A stretch of DNA of 64,000 nucleotides, taken from the NCBI RefSeq assembly GCF_947493765.1, contig NZ_CANLSZ010000004.1, positions 240,461 through 304,460 of the forward strand, in the 5' to 3' direction. Origin of the DNA: an uncultured Arthrobacter sp. Lineage in GTDB: Bacteria; Actinomycetota; Actinomycetes; Actinomycetales; Micrococcaceae. The notes under the pieces are model-generated. The model saw nothing but the letters and a program-made list of their open reading frames with translations, made no database searches and had not been told where the DNA came from. How positions within the stretch are numbered: the stretch's first letter is position 1; every line of letters starts with the position of its first letter. A program made the translations under genes and the position numbers. This document shows, piece by piece, positions 18,300-27,416 of this stretch.

Positions 18300-19777
18300 G
18301 ACGCGTGCGGATCGGCGATGCCGACGTACTGCGTGTAGAGGTACTCCTCGATCCCCTCGGCGCCACCCTCACGGCCCAGGCCCGACTGCTTGACCCCGCC
18401 GAAGGGAGCCGCGGCATTGGAGATCACGCCGGCGTTAAGGCCCAGCATGCCCACCTCGAGCCGCTCGCCGATCCTCAGGCCCCGGTTCAGGTCGCGCGTG
18501 AACACATAGGCCACGAGACCGTACTCGGTGTCGTTGGCCAGGTCCACCGCCTCGTCCTCGGACGCAAAGGTGACGATCGGGGCCACGGGCCCGAAGATCT
18601 CCTCCTGCAGGATCCTCGACGTGGGTGCCACGTCGGTGAGCACGGTGGCCTCGTAGAAGTAGCCCTCCCCCTCTACGGGTGATCCACCGGTCACGGCCTG
18701 GGCGCCGTCGGCCACGGCCGCCGTGACGAGCTCGTGGACCTTGTCACGGCTCTTCGCGTCGATGAGCGGGCCGAGCTTCGACTCGTCCTCGGTGCCGCGC
18801 GCCGTGGTCATGGCCCCCATGCGTCCGGCGAGGGCCTCGGCGAACTCGTCCGCCACGGACTCGTGGACGATGAAGCGGTTCGCGGCGGTGCAGGCCTCAC
18901 CCATGTTGCGCAGCTTGGCGAGCATCGCGCCCTCCACGGCGGCCTCGAGATCCGCGTCCTCGAACACGACGAACGGAGCGTTGCCGCCGAGTTCCATGGA
19001 GGTCCGGAGCACATTGGCCGACGCCGCCGAGAGCAGGCTGCGTCCGATCGGCGTCGATCCCGTGAACGAGAGCTTGCGCAGCCGGGGGTCCTCGATCAGC
19101 GGGCCCGTGACGCTGCCCGCGGTGGTGGTGGTTACGATGTTGAGCACGCCGTCCGGCAGGCCTGCCTCCTGCAGGACAGTGGCGAACAGGGCGCTGGTCA
19201 GCGGCGTGAGCGCAGCCGGCTTGAGGACCATGGTGCAGCCCGCCGCGATGGCCGGGGCGATCTTCCGCGTCGCCATCGCCAATGGGAAGTTCCACGGCGT
19301 GATGAGCAGGCAGGGCCCCACCGGCTTCTTGTTCACCAGCAGCCGCGACTTCCCGTCCGGAGCCACGGAGTACCGGCCGGAGGCCCGCACGGCCTCCTCG
19401 GAGAACCAGCGGAGGAACTCGGCGCCGTAGGTGACCTCCCCGCGGGCCTCGGCGAGCGGCTTGCCCATCTCGAGGGTCATGAGCAGCGCGAACTCGTCCG
19501 CCCGAGCGGTCACGAGGTCGAAGGCGCGCCGCAGGATCTCGCCGCGCTCGCGCGGCGCGGTCGCCGCCCAGCCGGCCTGCGCGGCGACGGCCGCATCGAG
19601 GGCCGCCATGCCGTCCTCGGGCGTCGCGTCCGCGATGGTCAGCAGCGGCCGGCCCGTCGCCGGGTCCTGGACGTCGAACGTGGCGCCGGAGGACGCCGGA
19701 CGCCATGCGCCGCCGATGAGGAGCCCCGTGGGCACCTTCTCGAGCAGTGCCTTCTCCTGGTCGATGGTGACAGCCAT
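18296..19777 (-). CDS. gabD: NAD(P)-dependent succinate-semialdehyde dehydrogenase
   Basis: This is a 493-residue aldehyde dehydrogenase of the GabD type. It has the cofactor motif TPWNFPLAMATRKIAPA, catalytic Glu in MELGGNAPFVVF and catalytic Cys in GEACTAANR, with the C-terminal FGGVKQSGLGREGG. It oxidises succinate semialdehyde to succinate, linking GABA breakdown to the TCA cycle. The ATG has AAGGAG 7 bases upstream. No aminotransferase (gabT) is next to it, so the substrate is assigned from family similarity only. The stop codons of this gene and the convergent TgpA gene overlap at 18296-18299. Confidence 0.9.
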   Translation of the reverse strand: MAVTIDQEKALLEKVPTGLLIGGAWRPASSGATFDVQDPATGRPLLTIADATPEDGMAALDAAVAAQAGWAATAPRERGEILRRAFDLVTARADEFALLMTLEMGKPLAEARGEVTYGAEFLRWFSEEAVRASGRYSVAPDGKSRLLVNKKPVGPCLLITPWNFPLAMATRKIAPAIAAGCTMVLKPAALTPLTSALFATVLQEAGLPDGVLNIVTTTTAGSVTGPLIEDPRLRKLSFTGSTPIGRSLLSAASANVLRTSMELGGNAPFVVFEDADLEAAVEGAMLAKLRNMGEACTAANRFIVHESVADEFAEALAGRMGAMTTARGTEDESKLGPLIDAKSRDKVHELVTAAVADGAQAVTGGSPVEGEGYFYEATVLTDVAPTSRILQEEIFGPVAPIVTFASEDEAVDLANDTEYGLVAYVFTRDLNRGLRIGERLEVGMLGLNAGVISNAAAPFGGVKQSGLGREGGAEGIEEYLYTQYVGIADPHAS

Positions 19778-19910
19778 TCTGAGCTCCTTCGCGAACGATC
19801 CGGGCGCCCCCGAGGGGCATTCCCGCTCACGCTAACGTCGGGCCCGGACACTGTCCACTGGAGGATGCACCATACAGGCGAGCTGCCACTGGACACTTGC
19901 ACAGAGTGAA

Positions 19911-20930
19911 TCAGCGGGAGGCGATCACCGCGGCATAGAGTTCGCGCTTGCTCACGCGCCGCTCGGCGGCCACCGCGGCCACTGCGTCCTTCAGTCGCAT
20001 GCCACCCTCGAGCAGCGCCGTGACCTCGGGGACGTGGTCCTCGGGCCGGGAGGGTGGGGCGTCGGGAGCACCGGCGACGACGACGGCGAGCTCGCCGCGG
20101 ACCTCGCCGCCCTGTGCCCACTGCAGCAGGTCGAGGAGGGACCCGCGGACCACCTGCTCGTGCACCTTCGTGAGCTCGCGTGCCACAGCGGCCTGCCGGT
20201 CCGAACCGAACTCCTGCTGCAGCGAGCGCAGCATCGCCTCGAGGCGGTGGGGGGCCTCGAAGAAGACCATGGTGCGCCGCTCCGAGACGAGCTCCGCCAG
20301 CCGGCCGGCCCGCAGGCCCGCCTTCCGGGGCAGGAAGCCCTCGAAACAGAATCGGTCGGTCGGGAGCCCGGACAGGGCCAGGGCCGCCAGGACGGCGGAG
20401 GCCCCGGGCACCACGGTGAGATCGAGGTCCTCCTCGACGGCGGCCCTGACGAGGCGGTACCCGGGATCCGAGACCGCGGGCATCCCGGCGTCGGTGACGA
20501 GCAGCACGGTGGCGCCGTCCCGGACGAGGTCGAGGAGTTCGGGGGTCCGCTCCGCCTCGTTGTGCTCGTGGTAGCTGATGACGCGTCCGGACACACCCGC
20601 CCCGAGCCCGTGGAGCAGGCGGTGGAGGCGGCGGGTGTCCTCGGCGGCCACCACGTCGGCCGTCCGCAGGAGTCCGATCAGGCGTTCGGTCGCGTCCCCC
20701 ATGTTGCCGATGGGAGTGGCCGCGAGGACCACGCGGCCCCGTCCGCTGCCGTCCCCGGTCGTCCCCCGGTAGGCCGTGCTAACGGCGTTGACGGCGTTGA
20801 CGGCGCGGGAGGTGTCCGGCGTCGCCCCGGCCGCGTCCCCTGCATCGCCGCCGGGGGTGTGGGACCCGCCGTCGGCGGGCTCGCCCACCGCGGAGCCTGG
20901 CGGACTGGCGGGAGCTGGTGGCTGGTTCAC
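19911..20930 (-). CDS. rsmI: 16S rRNA (cytidine(1402)-2'-O)-methyltransferase
   Basis: This tetrapyrrole-methylase-fold enzyme modifies C1402 in the ribosomal decoding centre. It has VVLAATPIGNMGDAT, VVAAEDTRR, VLLVTDAGMPAVSDPG and VPGASAVLAAL. It is 339 residues as called from GTG 20930. The first 60 or so residues are a Pro/Gly/Ala-rich extension, longer than usual for the family, and a later start before VVLAATPIG is possible. It is divergent from the protein mannosyltransferase gene, a conserved actinobacterial pair. Confidence 0.93.
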   Translation of the reverse strand: MNQPPAPASPPGSAVGEPADGGSHTPGGDAGDAAGATPDTSRAVNAVNAVSTAYRGTTGDGSGRGRVVLAATPIGNMGDATERLIGLLRTADVVAAEDTRRLHRLLHGLGAGVSGRVISYHEHNEAERTPELLDLVRDGATVLLVTDAGMPAVSDPGYRLVRAAVEEDLDLTVVPGASAVLAALALSGLPTDRFCFEGFLPRKAGLRAGRLAELVSERRTMVFFEAPHRLEAMLRSLQQEFGSDRQAAVARELTKVHEQVVRGSLLDLLQWAQGGEVRGELAVVVAGAPDAPPSRPEDHVPEVTALLEGGMRLKDAVAAVAAERRVSKRELYAAVIASR

Positions 20931-20989
20931 CGCTCCAGCCTAGCCCCGCGCGAGGGACCGGCCTGCCGTTCCCGGACGGGCTGCGCCGG

Positions 20990-21004
20990 TAGCATGACGG
21001 GGTG
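20990..21004 (+). promoter_or_regulatory. Candidate leaderless promoter of pmt
   Basis: TAGCAT is followed by exactly 6 bases and the GTG start. No ribosome site is present. Confidence 0.5.
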
Positions 21005-22642
21005 AGTCACACCGCCGTCCCGCCCCGACGGGTCAGTCCGAGGCAGGGCGGCTCCTGGGTCGTCGCTCCGGCGCGGGCGTTCACGCCCGACGCCCTGGCC
21101 GCCCGGCTCCTCGGCCCTCCCACGAGCGGTGGTCCCCTCCGCTGGATCCTGCCCGTCCTGACGGCCGTGCTCGCGGGTGTCCTGCGCTTCGTGAGGCTGG
21201 GCGAACCGGGCTCCCTCGTCTTCGACGAGACGTACTACGTCAAGGACGCGTACTCCCTGCTGCTCTCCGGGTACGAGCGCGAGTGGCCGGAGGACGCCGA
21301 CGAGTCGTTCAACGCCGGCCGGCCCGAGGTGCTGCTGGGCTCCCCCGACTACGTGGTGCATCCGCCGGTCGGGAAATGGATGATCGCCCTCGGCATGCTG
21401 GCCTTCGGCTCCGACAACGCCTTCGGCTGGCGCTTCTCGGCCGCCGTGGTCGGGACGCTCTCGGTCCTCCTCCTCGCCCTCGTGGCGCAGCGCATGTTCG
21501 GCTCCGCCGCCCTCGGCGGCGCGGCCGGACTCCTCCTCGCCGTGGACGGCCACCACCTCGTGGAGTCCCGCACCTCGCTGCTCGACATCTTCCTCAGCTT
21601 CTGGCTGCTCGCCGCGTTCGCCGCCCTCCTCGTGGACCGCGACGACGGACGACGCCGTCTCGCCCGCCGGCTCGCGGCCCTGGCCGGTGCGGGGCACGCG
21701 GGCGCCCCAGCGCCGCCGTCCGACCGGGACCTGGTGTACGGACCGTTCCTGGGTCTGCGCCCCTGGCGCCTCGTGGCCGGGATCTGCCTCGGCCTGGCCC
21801 TCGGCACCAAATGGTCCGCGCTGCCCTTCATCGCGGTCCTCGGCCTGCTGACCGTGGCCTGGGACCTCAGTGCCCGGCGGATCGCAGGTATCCACCGCTG
21901 GATCCTGGGCGGAGTGGTCCGGGACGGGCTCCTGGCGTTCGCGTGCATCGTCCCGGTGGCCCTCGCGACCTATCTGGGGAGCTGGACCGGCTGGTTCCGC
22001 TCGGACGACGCCTACGACCGGCACTGGGCCGAGCAGAATCCCTCGGCGCTGTGGGGCTGGCTGCCGGACTCCCTCCGGTCCCTCGCGGAGTACCACCGCA
22101 GCGCCTACAGCTTCCACCGGGGCCTCGGCTCGGACCATCCCTACGAGGCCAGCGCGTGGTCCTGGCTGGTGGTGGGACGGCCCACGTCGTTCTTCTACGA
22201 GAAGCCGGGCGGCTGCGCGGCGGAGGCCTGCTCCCAGGCGGTGACGGTGCTCGGCAACCCGCTCATCTGGTGGAGCGCGGCGCTGTCCCTGCTCGTCCTG
22301 CTGTTCGCCTGGGCGGGACGCCGCGACTGGCGCGCGGCAGCCGTCCTCGCCGGGGTGGCCGCCGGGTACCTGCCCTGGTTCCTGTACCCGGAGCGCACCA
22401 CCTTCTACTTCTACGCCGTGGCGTTCGAGCCGTTCCTGGTGCTCTCGCTCGTCTACTGTCTCGGCCTCGTCCTGGGCAGCGCGGACGCGACGGCACACCG
22501 CCGTCGACGCGGCATCCTCCTGGTGGGGCTCTTCCTGGCCGCCGCCGTGGCGCTCTCGGCCTACTTCCTGCCGATCTGGACGGCCGAGATCATCCCCTAC
22601 GACCAGTGGCGTTCGCGGATGTGGCTGCCGAGCTGGATCTGA
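21002..22642 (+). CDS. pmt: Dolichyl-phosphate-mannose-protein mannosyltransferase (GT39)
   Basis: This 546-residue multi-pass membrane enzyme transfers mannose from polyprenyl-phosphate-mannose to Ser/Thr of exported proteins. The catalytic loop motif VFDETYYVKDAY (acidic DE pair) lies in the first extracellular loop after the first helix, followed by VVHPPVGKWMI and about ten more helices. PMT proteins act at Sec translocation in actinobacteria. The GTG start sits 6 bases from a -10 box. Ser/Thr/Pro-rich exported tails in this window, such as that of the Hsp70-like protein, would be plausible substrates, by inference. Confidence 0.92.
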   Translation: MSHTAVPPRRVSPRQGGSWVVAPARAFTPDALAARLLGPPTSGGPLRWILPVLTAVLAGVLRFVRLGEPGSLVFDETYYVKDAYSLLLSGYEREWPEDADESFNAGRPEVLLGSPDYVVHPPVGKWMIALGMLAFGSDNAFGWRFSAAVVGTLSVLLLALVAQRMFGSAALGGAAGLLLAVDGHHLVESRTSLLDIFLSFWLLAAFAALLVDRDDGRRRLARRLAALAGAGHAGAPAPPSDRDLVYGPFLGLRPWRLVAGICLGLALGTKWSALPFIAVLGLLTVAWDLSARRIAGIHRWILGGVVRDGLLAFACIVPVALATYLGSWTGWFRSDDAYDRHWAEQNPSALWGWLPDSLRSLAEYHRSAYSFHRGLGSDHPYEASAWSWLVVGRPTSFFYEKPGGCAAEACSQAVTVLGNPLIWWSAALSLLVLLFAWAGRRDWRAAAVLAGVAAGYLPWFLYPERTTFYFYAVAFEPFLVLSLVYCLGLVLGSADATAHRRRRGILLVGLFLAAAVALSAYFLPIWTAEIIPYDQWRSRMWLPSWI

Positions 22643-22673
22643 GCGGTTCCGCTCTCGATCGGGGTGGGCCGGA

Positions 22674-23723
22674 TCAGGAGTTCTCCAGCGCCTCACGGAA
22701 GCGGGTGTATTCCTCCTCCTGCGCCAGGATGGACCGCTCCCGCCGGGCCCTCGTGGGCCAGCTGACGATCAGCGTGAGGATCGTGGCGCCGAGCACGAGG
22801 ATCCCGACCGTGAGCGCGGAATCCAGCCAGAACTGCTCGGGGAACAGGCGGATCAGGGTGTCGTCGACCCGGAAGGTCCAGGTGCCGTCGGGGAAGAACA
22901 CGGCGTGGACCTGCGTGAAGAACGCCTCCCAGGCCAGGACGGCCAGGACGGCCAGGGCTGCTCCGCCGACCAGGGTCAGCACCGCGCCGGCGAAGAGGGC
23001 CCGCCTGACGCCGCCGCGGTAGCGTCGCGCCAGATACACACAGGCGAGGACGGCGAGGACGAAGAGCACCAGGCCGAGGAGGAACCCGATGCCGAGGACC
23101 CCCTTCACATCGGCCATGTGACCCACCTCGGAGTCGAGGAACAGGGACTCCCCGTCGCTCGTGACGAGCCCGCCGAGGTACTGCGGCGGTGCGAGGTTCA
23201 GGACGTAGTCGAGCGCGTAGGAGCCATAGGTCATCCGCTCCTCGAGGGAGAAGCCGAAGCGATCCGCCGGGAACCCGGGGCGGTGGTACTCGAACCAGAG
23301 GAAGGACGACGTCGCCACCGCCCGCACGGCTGCCGCCACGACGATCACGGGGAAGAACAGGGCCACGACCATCTGGAGGAAGCGGGGGAACGCGGGCTTG
23401 GCAGCCACCGCATGGTCGCGGACCGCGGCGCGCCGCACCGCGTCCCTGTCCGCCTTCCGGCCCGCGACCGGCCCGCCCCCGACGGCCGTCGATCCGGCGG
23501 TGTCGTGGTGCGCGGCGGCGTCGTCGGACGCGTCGTCGTCGTACGCGTCGTCGTACGTCGCGGTGTCGTCGGACGCGTCGTCGTCGGTCGCGCTGTCGTC
23601 GGTCGCGTCGTCGTCGGACCCGGTCGTATCGTCGACGGCCGCGTCGTCGATCCCGTCCACGCGCGGATCCTCGGACACGGGGGTTCCGGTCTCGTTCGAG
23701 CGGGTCCTGTCGGTGTGTGCCAC
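22674..23723 (-). CDS. TIGR01906 / DUF1461 integral membrane protein with acidic repeat tail
   Basis: The protein has 349 residues. Residues 25-75 are an Asp-rich low-complexity segment (repeats such as DDDASDD), encoded by GTCGTCG-type DNA repeats on the plus strand near 23515-23640. Then come four membrane helices (near 112-134, 203-226, 238-262 and 303-325) with a conserved extracytoplasmic loop between helices 1 and 2. The start is GTG with GGAGGA 9 bases upstream. The function of the family is unknown. The acidic tail is predicted to be cytoplasmic. Confidence 0.85.
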   Translation of the reverse strand: MAHTDRTRSNETGTPVSEDPRVDGIDDAAVDDTTGSDDDATDDSATDDDASDDTATYDDAYDDDASDDAAAHHDTAGSTAVGGGPVAGRKADRDAVRRAAVRDHAVAAKPAFPRFLQMVVALFFPVIVVAAAVRAVATSSFLWFEYHRPGFPADRFGFSLEERMTYGSYALDYVLNLAPPQYLGGLVTSDGESLFLDSEVGHMADVKGVLGIGFLLGLVLFVLAVLACVYLARRYRGGVRRALFAGAVLTLVGGAALAVLAVLAWEAFFTQVHAVFFPDGTWTFRVDDTLIRLFPEQFWLDSALTVGILVLGATILTLIVSWPTRARRERSILAQEEEYTRFREALENS

Positions 23724-23840
23724 TGCCGTTTCTCCTCCTGGGTGCCACCGGCGCTGCTTCCGGCCCTCCCGACACTACCCGGACACCCGCCGGCCGGACC
23801 GGCGTCGGGGACGGCGCCGATCCCGCGTGTTGCCGGCAGC

Positions 23841-24833
23841 CTAGGCGGTGATGAGGCCGTCGCCGCGATCCACGGCGTCGAGGTCTCCCCCGTACCCGGC
23901 GAGCACGGCACGCCGCCCGAGGACCAGCGTGTAGGCCCAGAAGGCCGCGAAGACCAGGAACCCGATGGTCAGGCGCAGCCAGGGAGGCAATCCGCTCGGC
24001 GTCACGAAACCCTCGACCAGCCCGGAGACGAGCAGCACCGGGACGAGTCCGAGCGCCACGGTGATCAGGGCGCGGCCCTCCTGCGGGAGTGCCTCGGAAC
24101 GGCGGCGGCGTCCCGGGGCCACCCAGGCCCAGAAGATGCGCAGGCCGGCAGCCGTGGCGACGAAGATGGCCGTCAACTCCAGGAAGCCGTGCGGCAGGAT
24201 GTAGACGAAGAAGACGTCGAGCCGGTCGTAGGAGGCCATCATCCCCGCCGCCAAGCCGATCCCCTGGGCATTCTGGTAGAGGATGTGGACCGGCCAGACA
24301 CCCGTGACGCCGAACGCCACCGCCTGGACCGCGAGCCACGCATTGTTGGTCCACACCAGCCCGGCGAAGGACGCAGCAGGATTTTCGGAGTAGTAGTCCA
24401 CGAAGTCCTGCTCCACGTACCGGCGCAGCTCCTCGTCGGTGCCGAGCGCCCGGATCACACCCGGTGTGCCGATCACCCAGCCCGCGAAGAGCCACGCCAC
24501 GACGACGAACAGCACGCCGACCACGACGGTGGGCCACCGGATGCGGTAGAGGGCGGCCGGCAGGGACCGCACGAAGAACCGGGCCAGGTCCTCCACGGCG
24601 TCGGACCTCGCCCCCGTGAAGCGCGTCCTGGCCCTGGACAGCCGCATGGACAGCGCTCCGGAGACGGCGCTCTCCGGGTCCACCGACCGGATGATCGACA
24701 GGTGCGTCGACACGCGCTGGTACAGCATGAGCAGCTCGTCCGACTCCGGCCCCGAGAGCCTGCGCCGCCCGACCAGCTCGTCGAGGCGCTGCCAGTCCCC
24801 GCGGTGCACGTCGATGAAGGCATCCACGTCCAT
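23841..24833 (-). CDS. SpoIIM-like (stage II sporulation protein M family) membrane protein
   Basis: This 330-residue protein has a helical N-terminal domain (LMLYQRVSTHLSIIRS) and about six membrane helices, with the family segment IYGLPHG-like ILPHGFLELTAIFVA. In non-sporulating actinobacteria this family accompanies RDD and DUF58/MoxR genes and its role is unknown. It is divergent from an RDD gene here. ATG 24833 is 6 bases after TAGGGT, suggesting a leaderless mRNA. Confidence 0.88.
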   Translation of the reverse strand: MDVDAFIDVHRGDWQRLDELVGRRRLSGPESDELLMLYQRVSTHLSIIRSVDPESAVSGALSMRLSRARTRFTGARSDAVEDLARFFVRSLPAALYRIRWPTVVVGVLFVVVAWLFAGWVIGTPGVIRALGTDEELRRYVEQDFVDYYSENPAASFAGLVWTNNAWLAVQAVAFGVTGVWPVHILYQNAQGIGLAAGMMASYDRLDVFFVYILPHGFLELTAIFVATAAGLRIFWAWVAPGRRRRSEALPQEGRALITVALGLVPVLLVSGLVEGFVTPSGLPPWLRLTIGFLVFAAFWAYTLVLGRRAVLAGYGGDLDAVDRGDGLITA

Positions 24834-24845
24834 GTCCCAACCCTA
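24831..24845 (-). promoter_or_regulatory. Candidate leaderless promoter of the spoIIM-like gene
   Basis: On the minus strand TAGGGT is followed by 6 bases and ATG. A direct copy of CCTATAG (plus strand) occurs at 24842-24848 and 24858-24864, so the box is partly duplicated. Confidence 0.4.
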
Positions 24846-24932
24846 TAGTGGCTCACCCCTATAGTCCGTGGGCCCCTCGTGGCGGGCCCCGCGGACCCGG
24901 CCAGACCCCGCACCCATGGACACTGCATTACG

Positions 24933-24994
24933 GACGCTGCACCACAGGCGCCGCACCACAGACGACCACAGACGCTGCACCACAGGCGCTGCAC
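24933..24994. repeat. Two 24-bp direct repeats in the spoIIM/RDD intergenic region
   Basis: The 24-base unit beginning GACGCTGCACCACAGGCG occurs at 24933-24956 and 24971-24994 with one mismatch. The spacer also contains CCACAGAC fragments of the unit. It lies 72 bases before the RDD start in a 232-base divergent gap. Confidence 0.7.
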
Positions 24995-25065
24995 GGAGCT
25001 AGGCTGGGCGTCGAGACGGTGGTCCCACGACCGCCGAGGCACCACGAGCACCCGGACGGAGGCCC

Positions 25066-25866
25066 ATGAGTTCGGTCGTCACCGGCGAGGCAGTCGTTCT
25101 CGAGCTCCGACCGGCCGGCTTCGCCGCCCGAGGGCTGAGCGCGATGATCGACATCCTCGCCCAGCTGGCGCTGGCGATCCTCCTGCTGCTCCTGATCGGC
25201 AACGTCTTCGGCGGCGCGCTGGACACCGTCCTCACCACGGCGCTCCTGCTCGTCGTCGTGCTCCTGCTGCTGGTGGTCCTGCCGGTGACCGTGGAGACCC
25301 TCACGCGGGGGAAGTCGCTGGGGCGCCTCGTGATGGGGCTGCGGATCGTGCGCGACGACGGCGGCGCCGTCCGCTTCCGGCAGGCCTTCATCCGCGCACT
25401 GGTGGCGGTCCTGGAGATCTATCTGCTCGCTGGGTCGCTCGCGTTCCTGGTCTCCCTGTTCAACGAGCGGTCCAAGCGCCTGGGCGACCTGCTCGCCGGA
25501 ACCTATGCGATGCGGGAACGCACGCTCGTCCCGGCACGGGCGATCGTCACCGTGCCGCCGGCGTTGCAGCAGTGGTCCCGGACCGCGGACATCGGGCGCC
25601 TGCCGGATCCATTGGCTCGCAGGATGTCGCAGTTCCTCGCCCAGGCCCCGAGGCTCACTCCGGGGGCACGGCAGGCCCTGTCCCTCGACCTCGCGACCGA
25701 GGCGGAGCGGTACGTGTTCCCCGGACCGCCGGCCGCCACGCCTCCCGAGGAGTTCCTGCGGGCCGTGATCGCGTCCCGCCGGGATCGTGACCACGCGGCC
25801 CTGACGCGCCGGCGCGAGCACACCGACGCGATGACGGCGAGGATGCATCGCCTGCCGTACCCCTAG
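25066..25866 (+). CDS. RDD family membrane protein
   Basis: This 266-residue protein has the RDD fold. The arginine-containing first helix region (FAARGLSAMIDILAQLALAI), a second helix pair, and the conserved TRGKSLGRLVMGLRIV followed by RQAFIRALV are visible in the first 145 residues. A soluble C-terminal half of unknown fold follows. GGAGG lies 3 bases before the ATG. It faces the SpoIIM-like gene, a conserved pairing. The function of the family is not settled; ion exchange has been shown for some members. Confidence 0.88.
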   Translation: MSSVVTGEAVVLELRPAGFAARGLSAMIDILAQLALAILLLLLIGNVFGGALDTVLTTALLLVVVLLLLVVLPVTVETLTRGKSLGRLVMGLRIVRDDGGAVRFRQAFIRALVAVLEIYLLAGSLAFLVSLFNERSKRLGDLLAGTYAMRERTLVPARAIVTVPPALQQWSRTADIGRLPDPLARRMSQFLAQAPRLTPGARQALSLDLATEAERYVFPGPPAATPPEEFLRAVIASRRDRDHAALTRRREHTDAMTARMHRLPYP

Positions 25867-25909
25867 CAGGGCCGGCCCCAGGGAGCAGCGCGCGCGGCGA
25901 AGGGTCCGC

Positions 25910-27244
25910 CTAGTCCTGGCCCACCCATTGGTCCCAGGGGACATTCCAGTCGCCGAAGCCGTCCTCCACGTACATGGGCCCGTAGTCGGTGCCGAGAATC
26001 TGCACCACGTCGCCCGGACCGAAGGTGTCGTAGAAGTACTCGGCGCCCTCGGGGGACATGCCGATGCAGCCGTGGGACACGTTGACCTCGCCCAGGGCCA
26101 CCTGCGCCGCGGGCAGTGCCTCGTGCACGAACGCCCCGCCGTTGCTCAGGCGGCTGGCATGATTGACGACCGTCGGCGGATAGTACGCGGGGTCACCCGG
26201 ATGGAGCCCGATGGACTCCGCCGTGAACCGGGTGGTCTCGTAGTTCTCCATCACCACCATGTACCCCTCCGTGGAGGGCCACTCGTCCGTCCCGAGCGTC
26301 ACCGGGAAGGTCCGCTCCAGCGTTCCGTCGAGATAGACCTTCATGGTCTTGGTCGCGTTGTCCACCACGGCCAGCCGCGTGTCATGTGTCCTCACGGTCA
26401 TCGTCGTGTCACCGTTGCCGATCATCCCGCTGCCGAAGTCGACGCCGAAGAGGTCCGCGCGCACCGTGATGGTGCTGTTCGGTGCCCAGAAGGTCTCGGG
26501 CCGGTAGCGAACCACCGTGTCGGAGACCTTGCCCGTCCTGTCCGGCAGCCAGTAGAACGCCCCCTCCTGGCCGCTGGAGCTGGTGACGGTGATGGCCTGC
26601 TCCACCGCGGCACGGTTCGTGACCGGCTCGCTGAAGGTGAACTCGAGCGGCTGACCGGTGCCGACGGTGCTTCCGTCCAGCGGAAACATCGAGGCGTCGG
26701 CCTCGTTCGCGGGTTCCACGGTCGTGAAGGTGGACCGTCCGCGCTGCACCTGTCCGGCGGCGTCGAGCACGCTGTAGTCGACCGAGTACTCGGTGTCGAA
26801 GGCGAGGCGCTGCGTCGTCGTCCAGGTGGCCGTGTCGTGTGAGAACTCACCGTCAACGGACGTGCCACCGGCGCTCGGTCGCACGTCGACGGCCTCGAGC
26901 GTCGCGCCCGAGACCGAGACCGTCGCTCCGGCCGCGGGATTGACACCCGACGCGGCGTCGGCCGGCGTGAGATCGACCGCGTAGTCGGCGGCCGGCCGGG
27001 ACTCGGGCGGTGCGGCGCCGGGTCCCGGCGTGGACGGTGCTGATTGCGTCTGCGGGGTGGAGGGTATCTGCGGGGCGGAGGGTATCGAGGACCTTCCCGG
27101 GGCGGTGGGCGACGACGGCGTGCCGCCTTCGCTCCCCGCCCCGGAGGATCCGACGCACCCCGCCACGAGGAGCGACGCGGCACAGACCGCGGCGATCCCC
27201 GCACCTCGGCGTCGTGCGGTGCTCCGCCCTGCTCCCTGTGCCAT
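25910..27244 (-). CDS. L,D-transpeptidase lipoprotein with Ig-like domains
   Basis: This secreted enzyme makes 3-3 peptidoglycan cross-links. The 444-residue protein has a lipoprotein signal ending LLVAGC. A Pro/Ser/Thr-rich linker and two Ig-like domains follow (roughly 75-275), then the YkuD catalytic domain with FVHEALP and VNVSHGCIGMS, with active Cys about residue 393. A Trp-rich C-terminal tail follows, as in mycobacterial LdtMt2-type enzymes. ATG 27244 is preferred, with GGGGG upstream. An in-frame GTG at 27268 adds 8 residues. It is monocistronic and convergent with the RDD gene. Confidence 0.92.
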   Translation of the reverse strand: MAQGAGRSTARRRGAGIAAVCAASLLVAGCVGSSGAGSEGGTPSSPTAPGRSSIPSAPQIPSTPQTQSAPSTPGPGAAPPESRPAADYAVDLTPADAASGVNPAAGATVSVSGATLEAVDVRPSAGGTSVDGEFSHDTATWTTTQRLAFDTEYSVDYSVLDAAGQVQRGRSTFTTVEPANEADASMFPLDGSTVGTGQPLEFTFSEPVTNRAAVEQAITVTSSSGQEGAFYWLPDRTGKVSDTVVRYRPETFWAPNSTITVRADLFGVDFGSGMIGNGDTTMTVRTHDTRLAVVDNATKTMKVYLDGTLERTFPVTLGTDEWPSTEGYMVVMENYETTRFTAESIGLHPGDPAYYPPTVVNHASRLSNGGAFVHEALPAAQVALGEVNVSHGCIGMSPEGAEYFYDTFGPGDVVQILGTDYGPMYVEDGFGDWNVPWDQWVGQD

Positions 27245-27416
27245 CGATCTGCCCCCGTTTTCCTGCACCCTGTGTCTTCCCGCACCCTCCCGCGACGACC
27301 TGCGCGGCCTCGCGCCCTGTTCCTCGTGGCTGTCCTGCCCGGTGCCTGCCCGGCACCGGAATCGACCGAGTACCGGAACCGATCAAGTACCGCCTTGGTC
27401 CAAGACCTTTTCTGGC

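Noticed and set aside
22641-22654. Small GAGCGG/CCGCTC hairpin after pmt as a terminator
   Set aside because: The loop would be only two bases and the stem weak.
22693-24840. Long minus-strand frame across the DUF1461 and SpoIIM-like genes
   Set aside because: Its residues are Arg/Pro/Gly-rich without motifs, while two other minus frames give clear membrane protein families with starts.
24933-24994. Two 24-bp repeats as a remnant CRISPR
   Set aside because: Only two copies, a 14-base spacer built from the repeat itself, and no cas genes.
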